Source: an uncultured Muribaculaceae bacterium (lineage in GTDB: Bacteria > Bacteroidota > Bacteroidia > Bacteroidales > Muribaculaceae). Taken from it: a stretch of DNA of 8,488 nucleotides. This document shows positions 1-7,247 of the stretch, piece after piece; within the stretch, counting starts at the first letter, position 1, and each line of letters begins with the position of its first letter. Position numbers and translations under genes: made by a program. The notes beneath the pieces are model-generated. The model ran no database searches. It was not told the DNA's origin and saw only the letters and a program-made list of their open reading frames with translations. The stretch is from positions 1-8,488 of the forward strand of contig CAMWUM010000074.1 in NCBI GenBank assembly GCA_947177435.1. The letters are read 5' to 3'.

Positions 1-416
1 GCGTAAGCTATGCGGAGGGATGCGCCGGTGTCGGTGACTTTGTTTATCGTTTTGTAGGGGATGATTTGAGGGGGGATCGGCGGATCGATTAGGTAGGTTA
101 TTGTGATTGCGTCGGGGCCGAATGTTGCCGTCTGCTCGATTATCAGGCGCGAGGTGGCGGGGCTGAGACCGTAGCCGTAGAAGGCGAACATTAGGATGGC
201 AGGATAGGCAATGGGAGCCAAGGCCATGGCGGCAATGAGCAGGCGCACGTCGAAGATTGAGGCCACAAGCAGTGTGGCAAGCGGCAATGCGCATGCCCAC
301 CACCAGCGGCCCAACCACAAGTCAACGCCGCGGCGGCCAATGCGCCCCGGCGTCAACTTATATGGCAAGGTAGTTATGTCGGTTTTGGCCGACATAACTT
401 CAACTATTTCTGGCAT
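1..416 (-). CDS. Two-helix membrane protein, YcxB-like (5' part only, runs off window)
   Basis: Open frame from ATG at 416 to the window edge: 138 codons without a stop, so the C-terminus is missing. Seen: a basic N-terminal segment (about residues 17-38, with YKLTPGRIGRRG and a WWW cluster at 38-40), a first hydrophobic helix at about 39-55, a short polar turn (FDVR), a second helix at about 58-80, then a soluble beta-rich stretch (about 92-138) ending in a pattern like IPYKTINKVTDT. Cytoplasmic leader, helical hairpin, then a PH-like domain with an 'I-P-(Y/W)-x-x-I-x-K-V' strand is the plan of YcxB-like proteins, whose role is unknown. The assignment is by pattern memory only. The start is only 2 bp after the kbl stop, suggesting translational coupling. 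Met8 (codon 395-393) is an alternative start and would leave a 23-bp gap, closer to the 19-20 bp gaps before the previous two genes. The overlapping plus-strand frame at 211-426 has no recognisable protein features. Confidence 0.6.
   Translation of the reverse strand, partial: MPEIVEVMSAKTDITTLPYKLTPGRIGRRGVDLWLGRWWWACALPLATLLVASIFDVRLLIAAMALAPIAYPAILMFAFYGYGLSPATSRLIIEQTATFGPDAITITYLIDPPIPPQIIPYKTINKVTDTGASLRIAY
372..399. repeat. Perfect 11-bp inverted repeat over the start of the membrane-protein gene
   Basis: The arms are AGTTATGTCGG at 372-382 and CCGACATAACT at 389-399, separated by 6 bases (TTTTGG). The arms pair without mismatch. In the minus-strand transcript this gives a stem-loop beginning 17 nt after the first base of the ATG at 416, and one arm contains the alternative start codon Met8 (395-393). 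Neither strand has a T-run after the stem, so it does not look like an intrinsic terminator. It could be an RNA hairpin limiting translation of the last gene, a stabilising or processing element at the 3' side of the kbl message, or an operator for a dimeric repressor. The sequence alone does not decide. Confidence 0.7.
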
Positions 417-418
417 TC

Positions 419-1612
419 TTACTTGATAACGCCAAGCTTTTTGCCGACTTTGACAAAGGCGTCGATAGCACGGTCAAGTTGGGCGCGGTCATGGCCGGCA
501 CTGAGCTGAACGCGAATGCGCGCCTGACCCTTGGGCACGACAGGATAGTAGAAGCCGGTGACATAGATGCCTTCCTTCTGCATCTCGGCGGCGAAGTCCT
601 GCGACAGCTTGGCGTCGTAAAGCATCACGGCGCAGATGGCGCTCTGAGTGGGCTTGATGTCAAAGCCAGCGGCGAGCATCTTGTCACGGAAGTAGGTGAC
701 ATTCTCCATCAGCTTGTCATGCAGGGCATTGCTCTCATTCAGTATCTTGAACATCTCGATGCTGGCGGCCACAATCGAGGGGGCGACAGAGTTGGAGAAG
801 AGATAGGGGCGCGAACGCTGACGCAGCATGTCGATCACCTCCTTGGGGCCAGCAGTAAAGCCGCCCATGGCGCCGCCAAACGACTTGCCGAGCGTACCGG
901 TGAAAATGTCAATCTTGCCGTAGCAGTCAAACTGCTCAGCCACGCCGCGGCCCGTCGGACCTACCACGCCGGCCGAGTGGCTCTCGTCGACCATTACGAG
1001 CGCGCCGTACTTCTCGGCCAGTTCGCAGATCTTATCCATAGGAGCCACGTTGCCGTCCATCGAGAACACGCCGTCGGTGGCGATAATCTTAAAGCGGCAA
1101 TCGGCAGCCTCTTTGAGTTTGGCCTCGAGATCGGCCATGTCGGCATTGGCATAACGGAAACGCTTGGCCTTGCACAGGCGTACGCCGTCGATAATCGATG
1201 CATGGTTGAGAGCGTCGCTGATGATGGCATCCTCCTCGGTGAACAGAGGCTCGAACAGACCACCGTTGGCGTCAAAGCAAGCGGCATAGAGGATGGCGTC
1301 CTCGGTGTGGAAATAGTCAGCGATTGCCTTTTCGAGCTCCTTGTGGCGATCCTGGGTGCCGCAGATGAAGCGCACCGACGACATGCCGAAACCGCGCTCG
1401 TCCATACCGCTTTTGGCTGCCTCGATCAGGCGGGTATTGTCAGAAAGTCCGAGGTAATTGTTGGCGCAGAAGTTGAGCACTTCCTTGTCGCTGCCCTCGA
1501 CTTCGATGGCGGCACGCTGGGGCGTGGTGATAATTCGCTCGTTTTTGTAAAGGCCGGCGTCCTTTATGTCCTGCAGCTCCTTAGCGAGGTGCTGTTTGAA
1601 ATTATTATACAT
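419..1612 (-). CDS. kbl: Glycine C-acetyltransferase (2-amino-3-ketobutyrate CoA ligase)
   Basis: PLP enzyme of the alpha-oxoamine synthase family. It interconverts 2-amino-3-ketobutyrate plus CoA with glycine plus acetyl-CoA, the second step of threonine breakdown through threonine dehydrogenase; cytoplasmic. At 397 residues it nearly matches E. coli Kbl (398) and can be followed against it almost end to end. Landmarks: NFCANNYLGL (47-56), the Kbl-specific SVRFICGTQDRHKELE (79-94), CFDANGG (112-118), SDALNHASIIDG (132-143, His137 stacking on PLP), DGVFSMDG (180-187), DESHSAG (209-215, Asp209 and His212 contacting PLP), GTLGKSFGG (239-247, Lys243 the Schiff-base lysine) and GFYYPVVPKGQARIR near the end. 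These motifs favour Kbl over serine palmitoyltransferase, BioF or ALA synthase. It starts 20 bp after the lpxA stop; an upstream ATG within that gap is out of frame. No threonine dehydrogenase gene is in the window, although the two are often neighbours. All catalytic residues are intact. Confidence 0.96.
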   Translation of the reverse strand: MYNNFKQHLAKELQDIKDAGLYKNERIITTPQRAAIEVEGSDKEVLNFCANNYLGLSDNTRLIEAAKSGMDERGFGMSSVRFICGTQDRHKELEKAIADYFHTEDAILYAACFDANGGLFEPLFTEEDAIISDALNHASIIDGVRLCKAKRFRYANADMADLEAKLKEAADCRFKIIATDGVFSMDGNVAPMDKICELAEKYGALVMVDESHSAGVVGPTGRGVAEQFDCYGKIDIFTGTLGKSFGGAMGGFTAGPKEVIDMLRQRSRPYLFSNSVAPSIVAASIEMFKILNESNALHDKLMENVTYFRDKMLAAGFDIKPTQSAICAVMLYDAKLSQDFAAEMQKEGIYVTGFYYPVVPKGQARIRVQLSAGHDRAQLDRAIDAFVKVGKKLGVIK

Positions 1613-1632
1613 GGCAAAAGCATTTTAAGTTT

Positions 1633-2424
1633 TTAATAATCGTACTGGTTGACGCCGACGATGCGGAGGTTGGCGCCGCTGATGAAGTCGAGGATATTGC
1701 GGCGTAGCGGTGTGTCCTCGATGTCCGACTCGATGCGGCGCAGAGCGTTAAACACTGAGGTCTGCGTCTGATAGAGGTGGCGATAAGCCTTGGCGGCTGC
1801 GTCGATATCCTCCTCCGAGAAACCTTTCTTTTTCATTATATGCGAGTTGACGCCATAGAACACTGCGGGATTGTGGGCTATGATCGTGTACGGTGGCACG
1901 TTGGAGCCGATGCGCGTGCCGCCCTTGACGAGCACCCACTCGCCCACGTGGGCATTTTCGTGGATGATGGCATTGGACGACAGCACTGTGTTAGCCTCAA
2001 CCGTGGCGCCGCCTGCAATCTTGACGCCGTTGCCAAGCACGCCCGGACCCTTGATCACCGAGTCGTGACCTATGTGCGAACCGGCCATGATGAAGCATCC
2101 GTCTCCAATGCGCGTGCCGCCCTCAGGCTTGATGCCGCGGTTGATGATCACCTGCTCGCGGATTACGTTATCGTTGCCAATGTAGCAGTAGGTCTGCTCG
2201 CCGTTCCAGCGGAAATCCTGCGGTTCAGCGCCGATGATTGCGCCCTGGTACACCTTGTTGTTGCGGCCCATACGAGTGCCGTTGAGGATGCTGGCGTAGG
2301 GATAGACAACGCAACCGTCACCAATCTCTACGTCCGCCTCAATGTAGGCGAATGGGTACACCGTCACGTCCTTGCCAAGCCGGGCCGAAGGGTCGACGTA
2401 GGCTAATTTACTGATGTTGCTCAT
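1633..2424 (-). CDS. lpxA: LpxA-family acyl-ACP--UDP-GlcNAc O-acyltransferase
   Basis: Predicted to catalyse the first step of lipid A synthesis, transferring a 3-hydroxyacyl chain from ACP to the 3-OH of UDP-GlcNAc in the cytoplasm as a homotrimer. It has 263 residues (E. coli LpxA: 262). Residues 1-185 are hexapeptide repeats of a left-handed beta-helix (VYPFAYIEADVEIGDG, MGRNNKVYQGAIIG). The AEPQDF motif (66-71) holds Gln69 and Asp70, matching E. coli Gln73 and Asp74. HIGHD (117-121) holds His120, the counterpart of catalytic His125. NVPPY (175-179), YGVN (190-193) and the helical C-terminal domain with KKKGFS (198-203) complete the LpxA plan. Aligned by eye without gaps from His120, E. 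coli His144 is Gly139, His191 is Pro186, Glu200 is His195, and Arg204/Arg205 are Lys199/Lys200, while His122 and His160 are kept. LpxD is unlikely given the length and tail. In Bacteroidota lpxA usually follows the lpxC/fabZ fusion, so this may be a second copy. It starts 19 bp after the outer-membrane factor gene. Confidence 0.87.
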   Translation of the reverse strand: MSNISKLAYVDPSARLGKDVTVYPFAYIEADVEIGDGCVVYPYASILNGTRMGRNNKVYQGAIIGAEPQDFRWNGEQTYCYIGNDNVIREQVIINRGIKPEGGTRIGDGCFIMAGSHIGHDSVIKGPGVLGNGVKIAGGATVEANTVLSSNAIIHENAHVGEWVLVKGGTRIGSNVPPYTIIAHNPAVFYGVNSHIMKKKGFSEEDIDAAAKAYRHLYQTQTSVFNALRRIESDIEDTPLRRNILDFISGANLRIVGVNQYDY

Positions 2425-2443
2425 GATAAGGTAAGATTTAAGG

Positions 2444-3823
2444 TTAGCGGCCTCCGCCCATTGACTGATACAGGTTGATGATGGCCTGGGTGCGGGCGAG
2501 CTGATTGTTGATGCGTGCCATCTGGGCGCTCAGCAGGCTCTGCTGAGCGGTGAGCACTTCGAGGTAGGTGCCGTTGGCGTATACGAGCAGGTCGTTGGTG
2601 TACTCGACAGACTTCTCGAGGTTTGCCACCTGCTGGTCGATCAAGCCGGCCTTCTCGTCAGCCTTGGCGTAGATGGTAAGACCGTTGAGCACTTCGCCTG
2701 CAGCTGAGAGCAGCGTGTATTCGAAGTTGTTGAGAGCCTGCTCCTGCTGCAGCTTGGCGCCTTTAAGGCGGGCAATGTTCTGGCCGCGTGCGAAGATGGG
2801 AGCGGTGAGCGAACCTGCTAACTGGTAGAACCAGTCGCCGGGATTCTTGATGAAGCCGCCGAGCAGATTGGTGTATCCGCCATTGACCGACAGAGTGAGA
2901 CCTGGATAGAAAGCAGCGCGGGCCGAATTGGTGGCGTAGAATGCAACGGCGAGCCTTTGCTCAGCCATGCGCACGTCGGGACGGCAAGCCAGCACCGACA
3001 TCGGCACTCCCTGGCCCAACTTGACGGGGAGGGCAAGCACGGCATCGGCCGAAATTGGCCAATCTTGGGGCATGACGTTGAGCAGGAGCGACATCGTGTT
3101 GTTGAGTTTTTCGAGACTAACCTCGAGGTCGGTGATGCCGCCGAGGATATTGTAATAGTTGGCTCGTGACTGCACTACGGCGGCCTCGGTGGTACGACCG
3201 GCCTCTTTCATATTCTCCATCACGCCAACAGACTCCTTCCAAAGTTGAGCGGTCTCGTGATAGAGATTAAGCTGCGAGCGAAGGGCGGCTATGCCGTAAT
3301 AAGTGTTGGCCACGGCGGCAATAAGCTGCGAGCGGGCAGCCTGAGCTTGGTGGATACTGAGCTCACGCTGCGCCTCGGCACTGCGCTTTGAGTTGAGAAT
3401 CTTACCGAAAAGGTCTACCTCCCAACTGGCGGCGGCCGGTATCTGGTAGGTCCAGCTGATGTCAGAACCAGCATAAGATGCGCCGGCGCCGTTGGGCGTC
3501 AGGGCAATCGAAGGCAGGTAACTGAGACGGGCACCCTGGACGTTGGCGTTGGCAATCTCGACGTTGGCCAGGGCGTTGCGCATCGATGTGTTGTTGGCCA
3601 GAGCCTGGTTGATGAGGTCAACCAGCATCGGATCGGTGAACACGTCCTCCCAGAGCAGGTTGCCGTAAGCCGACGAGTCAATTTCAGCGGCGCGGGCTTC
3701 CTTGTATTCAGCCAGCAGAGGCGTGGAGTCAGGCGTCTGGTATTTATTGTACAGCCCGCAGCTGCCCAGCCCGAGGAGGGCCGGCAGCAGGGCTGCTATG
3801 ATGATTGAATTTTTGAGTTTCAT
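2444..3823 (-). CDS. RND efflux outer-membrane lipoprotein, NodT/OprM (TolC) family
   Basis: Outer-membrane channel of the tripartite pump; a trimer forming a beta-barrel in the outer membrane and a long alpha-helical tunnel in the periplasm. It has 459 residues, normal for the NodT subfamily. The signal peptide (about 1-21) ends in the lipobox LGSC, giving Cys22 as the lipidated residue; the next residues (GLYNKYQTP) fit the usual family start. Two outer-membrane efflux repeats lie at about 55-245 and 270-455. Family signatures are SWEVDLFGK (133-141) and RPDVRMAEQRL (281-291), followed by ARAAFYPGLTLSVNGGY. Long Ala/Gln/Asn-rich helices (about 76-100, 145-245, 350-450) form the coiled-coil tunnel. 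It lies 12 bp after the permease stop, the expected adaptor-permease-channel order. No acidic lipoprotein export signal is visible just after Cys22. The specific substrate cannot be read from the sequence. Confidence 0.95.
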   Translation of the reverse strand: MKLKNSIIIAALLPALLGLGSCGLYNKYQTPDSTPLLAEYKEARAAEIDSSAYGNLLWEDVFTDPMLVDLINQALANNTSMRNALANVEIANANVQGARLSYLPSIALTPNGAGASYAGSDISWTYQIPAAASWEVDLFGKILNSKRSAEAQRELSIHQAQAARSQLIAAVANTYYGIAALRSQLNLYHETAQLWKESVGVMENMKEAGRTTEAAVVQSRANYYNILGGITDLEVSLEKLNNTMSLLLNVMPQDWPISADAVLALPVKLGQGVPMSVLACRPDVRMAEQRLAVAFYATNSARAAFYPGLTLSVNGGYTNLLGGFIKNPGDWFYQLAGSLTAPIFARGQNIARLKGAKLQQEQALNNFEYTLLSAAGEVLNGLTIYAKADEKAGLIDQQVANLEKSVEYTNDLLVYANGTYLEVLTAQQSLLSAQMARINNQLARTQAIINLYQSMGGGR

Positions 3824-3835
3824 GCGAAATTTGAA

Positions 3836-6800
3836 TTATTTGACATACTGCTCGATTTCCTTCTCGATGTTGCCACCGGACTCTTCGCGCTCCCACTTGA
3901 TGGGGCTTACCTTCTCCTGAATAGACTGGAAGGCCACGAACAGGGCGGGTACGATGAAGATTTGCAGGATCATGCCGATGAGCATGCCGCCGATTGAGCC
4001 GGCGCCGAGGGCGCGGTTGCCGTTGGCACCTACGCCGGTGGCAAACATCATAGGCAGCAGACCGATGATGAGGGCAAGCGAGGTCATGAGAATCGGGCGC
4101 AGACGAGCCGACGCGCCGGCAATGGCAGCGTTGAATATCGACATGCCTGAGCGTCGCCTCTCTACGGCAAACTCTACGATTAGGATGGCATTCTTGGCCA
4201 ACAGACCGATAAGCATAATCAGAGCGATCTGCAGGTAGATATTGTTGTCAATGCCGAGCATATTGGCGAAGATGAAAGAACCCATGAGGCCGAACGGAAT
4301 CGAAAGAATTACAGCGAACGGCAGGAAGTAGCTTTCATACTGGGCCGACAGCAGCAGATAGACAAACAGCAGGCAGAGGCCGAACACGATGGCCGTAGAG
4401 CTGGAGTCCTGAGTAGCCTCCTCGCGGGTCATGCCCGAGAACTCGTAGCCGTAGCCCGGGGGCAGCGTCGAGGCGGCCACGCGCTGGATGGCTGCGATGG
4501 CGTCGCCGTTGGAGTATCCATCGGCAGGCTGACCGCTGATCTTGATTGATGTGAACATGTTGAACCTATTGAGCACGTCGGCGCCATATACGCGGCGCAG
4601 GCTTACGAAGTTGGTGATAGGAGCCATCTCGCTGCCGTTGCGCACCTTGATTTCGTTAAGGGTCTCGGGCGATACACGGGCGCTGGGCTCTGCCTGCACC
4701 ATCACGCGGTAAATCTTACCGAAGCGGTTGAAGTTCGACACGTACATCGAACCGTAATAGCCTTGCAGGGTCGAGAGAATCGTGCTGGGCGACAGGCCGG
4801 CCTGCTTGCACTTAGCCACATCGATGTCAACCATATACATCGGGTACGAGGGGTTGAACGTGGTGTATGCCGACTGGATTTCGGGCTGCTGGTTGAGCTC
4901 GGCCAGGAAGCCCTGAGTGACGGTGAAGAAGTCATTGATGCTGCCGCCGGTCTTGTCCTGGAGCATAATCTCAAAGCCATTGGTGGCCGAGTAGCCGGTA
5001 ATCATAGGCGGAGCAAACGCAAACACGGTGCCGTCCTTGACTATCTGGTTGGCCTTGGCCATTACAATCTTGATGATATCGTTGGCGCTTTCGCCCTTGC
5101 CGCGCTCTTCCCAGTCCTTAAGCTTGACGATGAACGTACCGTAGGTGGGGCCCTGTCCGCCGATGAAGCTGAAGCCGTTGATCATCTGCACGAGCTTGAC
5201 GCCGGGGATATCCATAATAATGTTGTTGACCTTGTCGAGTTCCTCGCCGGTGCGCTCCTGCGAGGTGCCCGGAGGCATGTTGAGCATCACGAAGAATACG
5301 CCGGTGTCCTCCTCGGGAACGAGCGACGAGGGCGTGCGCATCATCAGCATCACCAGAGCTGCGATCGAGGCGGCAACAACGCCGAACGATATGAACTTAT
5401 GCTTGGTAAAGAACGAAGTGACCTTGCTGTACTTCTTGAGCATCTTGTCGAAGCCCGAATTGAAGCCCTGGTGGAATCGCTTGTTGAAGATGCCCATAAT
5501 GGCAACGATGGCGCAGAGGCTGGCCACAATTAGTTTCCATATAACCTCCATCTGGTACCACCCAAGCACCATAAACGTAATGGTGGCAGCCACAAAGCAC
5601 AAGGTAACCAGCGGATGCATGCTGAGGGTGAACTTGGGAGAACGCTTGCGCATCGTGGCGGCGGCTTCGGCGTAAGCCTCGCCCATGCGCTGGCCTATAG
5701 GCTTTTCGTTACCTTCGGCATCGTGGGCCTTGAGGAACACGGCGCACAGGGCCGGCGAGAGCGTAAGCGCGTTGATAGCCGAGAAGCCCACGGCGACGGC
5801 GATGGTGAGACCGAACTGGCGGTAGAAGATACCCGTGGTGCCGCCCATGAACGAAACGGGGATGAACACGAGCATCATGACCAGCGTAATCGACACCAGA
5901 GCACCGGCAATCTCGTTCATTGCATCGATCGAGGCTCGGCGAGCGCTCTTGTAGCCCACATCGAGCTTGGCGTGCACCGCCTCGACCACCACAATGGCGT
6001 CGTCGACCACAATGGCAATCGCAAGCACGAGAGCCGACAGGGTGATGAGGTTGAGTGAGAAGCCTATGACGTTGAGCATAAAGAACGTACCAATCAAAGC
6101 CACGGGGATGGCGATGGCGGGGATGATGGTCGAGCGCAGGTCTTGCAGGAAGATGTACACCACGAAGAACACAAGGATGAACGCCTCAATCAGGGTCTGG
6201 ATCACGTGGTGAATTGACGCATAGAGGAAGTCGTTGTTGTTCATCGGGATCTCGACGGCCATGCCCTTGGGCAGGTCAGGCTTGATCTCGTCAACAAATT
6301 TGAGGCATCGGTTGATGATTTCGGTGGCGTTGGAGCCTGCGGTCTGGTACACCATAGCCATAACGGCGGGATTGCCGTTGAGCTTGGAGTGGAAGCCGTA
6401 AGTTACGCGACCCATCTCGATGTCGGCCACGTCTTTGAGCAGGAGTACCTCGCCGTTGTCGTTGGCGCGCACCACGATGTCGCCAAACTCCTCGGGCGTG
6501 CTGAGGCGTCCCTTGTAGGTCATCGAGTACTGGAACGTCTGGTCTCCCTGCTCGCCGAAGGCGCCGGGAGCAGCCTCGATGTTCTGCTCAGCCATAACGG
6601 CCGATATGTCGCTCGGCATGAGGTTATACTGGGCCATAACGTCGGGCTTGAGCCAAATACGCATCGAATAGTCGGCGCCCATCACCTGCACGTCGCCCAC
6701 GCCGGAGATACGCTGCAACTGGGGCACGACGTTAATCTTCATATAGTTCTCGATGAACTCCTCGCTGTATGTGCCGGAGGTGTCAACAAGGGCGATACCC

Positions 6801-7216
6801 ACGAGCATCGACGTCTGGCGCTTCTGCGTGAGCACGCCCACGCGGGTAACTTCGGCAGGGAGCAAGTTCTGCGCCTTGGCCACGCGGTTCTGTACGGCTA
6901 CAGCCGCCATGTCGGGATTAAAACCCTGCTCGAAATATACGGTAATCGAGGCGCTGCCGGTGTTAGTGGCCGACGACGACATATACATCATGCCCTCTGC
7001 GCCGTTGATCGACTCCTCCAGAGGGGCAATCACCGAGTTGAGCACGGCCTGGGCGTTGGCGCCGGCATAGGTGGTGCTCACCGAGATGGTGGGCGGCGCG
7101 ATGTCGGGAAATTGTGTGATAGGCAGCGATGCCAGGCCAATCAGGCCGAGTAGGACGATGAAAATTGAAATCACCGTCGACAGCACCGGCCTATTTATAA
7201 ATGTGTCTAATTTCAT
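3836..7216 (-). CDS. RND multidrug efflux permease, HAE1 (AcrB) type, with two extra membrane helices
   Basis: Inner-membrane proton/drug antiporter, trimeric, exporting amphiphilic compounds from periplasm and inner membrane through the channel. The start MKLDTFINRPVLS is typical, followed by TM1 (about 10-30). The proton relay is complete: Asp405-Asp406 in TM4 (VVDDAIVVVE), Lys1008 in TM10 (LLAKNAILIVEF), and Arg1038 and Thr1045 (RLRPILMT) matching AcrB Arg971 and Thr978. Two periplasmic porter halves lie at about 31-335 and 630-935. The switch loop GFSFIGGQG (681-689) keeps Phe682 and Phe684 (AcrB Phe615, Phe617). AcrB pocket residues Phe136, Phe178 and Phe610 correspond by eye to Met137, Met179 and Gln677. 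At 1126 residues it is longer than AcrB (1049). Most of the excess is between TM6 (ends about 496) and TM7 (about 608-627): a charged loop followed by hydrophobic stretches at about 536-553 and 558-576. The DD motif and charged pocket argue for HAE1 rather than heavy-metal RND. It starts 31 bp after the adaptor gene. Confidence 0.97.
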   Translation of the reverse strand: MKLDTFINRPVLSTVISIFIVLLGLIGLASLPITQFPDIAPPTISVSTTYAGANAQAVLNSVIAPLEESINGAEGMMYMSSSATNTGSASITVYFEQGFNPDMAAVAVQNRVAKAQNLLPAEVTRVGVLTQKRQTSMLVGIALVDTSGTYSEEFIENYMKINVVPQLQRISGVGDVQVMGADYSMRIWLKPDVMAQYNLMPSDISAVMAEQNIEAAPGAFGEQGDQTFQYSMTYKGRLSTPEEFGDIVVRANDNGEVLLLKDVADIEMGRVTYGFHSKLNGNPAVMAMVYQTAGSNATEIINRCLKFVDEIKPDLPKGMAVEIPMNNNDFLYASIHHVIQTLIEAFILVFFVVYIFLQDLRSTIIPAIAIPVALIGTFFMLNVIGFSLNLITLSALVLAIAIVVDDAIVVVEAVHAKLDVGYKSARRASIDAMNEIAGALVSITLVMMLVFIPVSFMGGTTGIFYRQFGLTIAVAVGFSAINALTLSPALCAVFLKAHDAEGNEKPIGQRMGEAYAEAAATMRKRSPKFTLSMHPLVTLCFVAATITFMVLGWYQMEVIWKLIVASLCAIVAIMGIFNKRFHQGFNSGFDKMLKKYSKVTSFFTKHKFISFGVVAASIAALVMLMMRTPSSLVPEEDTGVFFVMLNMPPGTSQERTGEELDKVNNIIMDIPGVKLVQMINGFSFIGGQGPTYGTFIVKLKDWEERGKGESANDIIKIVMAKANQIVKDGTVFAFAPPMITGYSATNGFEIMLQDKTGGSINDFFTVTQGFLAELNQQPEIQSAYTTFNPSYPMYMVDIDVAKCKQAGLSPSTILSTLQGYYGSMYVSNFNRFGKIYRVMVQAEPSARVSPETLNEIKVRNGSEMAPITNFVSLRRVYGADVLNRFNMFTSIKISGQPADGYSNGDAIAAIQRVAASTLPPGYGYEFSGMTREEATQDSSSTAIVFGLCLLFVYLLLSAQYESYFLPFAVILSIPFGLMGSFIFANMLGIDNNIYLQIALIMLIGLLAKNAILIVEFAVERRRSGMSIFNAAIAGASARLRPILMTSLALIIGLLPMMFATGVGANGNRALGAGSIGGMLIGMILQIFIVPALFVAFQSIQEKVSPIKWEREESGGNIEKEIEQYVK
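5417..5725 (-). other. Inserted segment with two hydrophobic helices inside the RND permease
   Basis: Codons for residues about 498-600 of the permease. Compared with AcrB, conserved positions run about 2 residues behind at the TM4 aspartates (405 against 407) but about 69 ahead at the PEED motif after TM7 (Asp637 against Asp568), so roughly 70 residues are added here. The piece holds a polar stretch (498-534), a hydrophobic segment from LVTLC to VLGW (536-553), a short turn (YQME), a second hydrophobic segment from VIWKL to GIF (558-576) and an amphipathic basic stretch (578-600). An even number of extra helices keeps the second half of the pump in its normal orientation. Reading frame and codon use continue smoothly, so it is not an assembly insertion. 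Function unknown. Confidence 0.75.
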
Positions 7217-7247
7217 TATATGCGATTGGATAAGTTAAACACACGCG

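Noticed and set aside
372..399. Inverted repeat as an intrinsic terminator after kbl
   Set aside because: No T-run follows the stem on either strand, and the open frame continues through it.
211..426. Plus-strand frame of 71 codons at the left end
   Set aside because: Its translation is low-complexity and basic, while the opposite strand encodes a plausible membrane protein with the expected spacing to kbl.
419..1612. Kbl-like gene as serine palmitoyltransferase for sphingolipid synthesis, which would fit an envelope operon
   Set aside because: The ANNYLGL, RFICGTQ and DALNHASIIDG motifs and near-collinearity with E. coli Kbl point to glycine C-acetyltransferase.
479..1636. Long plus-strand frame (385 codons) opposite kbl
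   Set aside because: It is the antisense of a highly conserved enzyme gene, shows no recognisable domain and is explained by the GC-rich codon bias of kbl.
1777..2406. Plus-strand frame of 209 codons opposite lpxA
   Set aside because: It lies entirely inside the lpxA frame in antisense and has no protein-like features of its own.
4763..5533. Plus-strand frame of 256 codons opposite the RND permease
   Set aside because: Rich in His, Arg, Gly and Val without domain structure, as expected for an antisense shadow of a conserved membrane protein.
6389..7153. Plus-strand frame of 254 codons opposite the permease N-terminal half
   Set aside because: The same shadow pattern; the minus strand encodes unmistakable AcrB motifs here.
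3836..7216. Permease as a heavy-metal (CusA-type) RND pump
   Set aside because: It has the HAE1 proton-relay pattern (Asp405, Asp406, Lys1008), and I could not identify the methionine-based metal relay that CusA-type pumps use.
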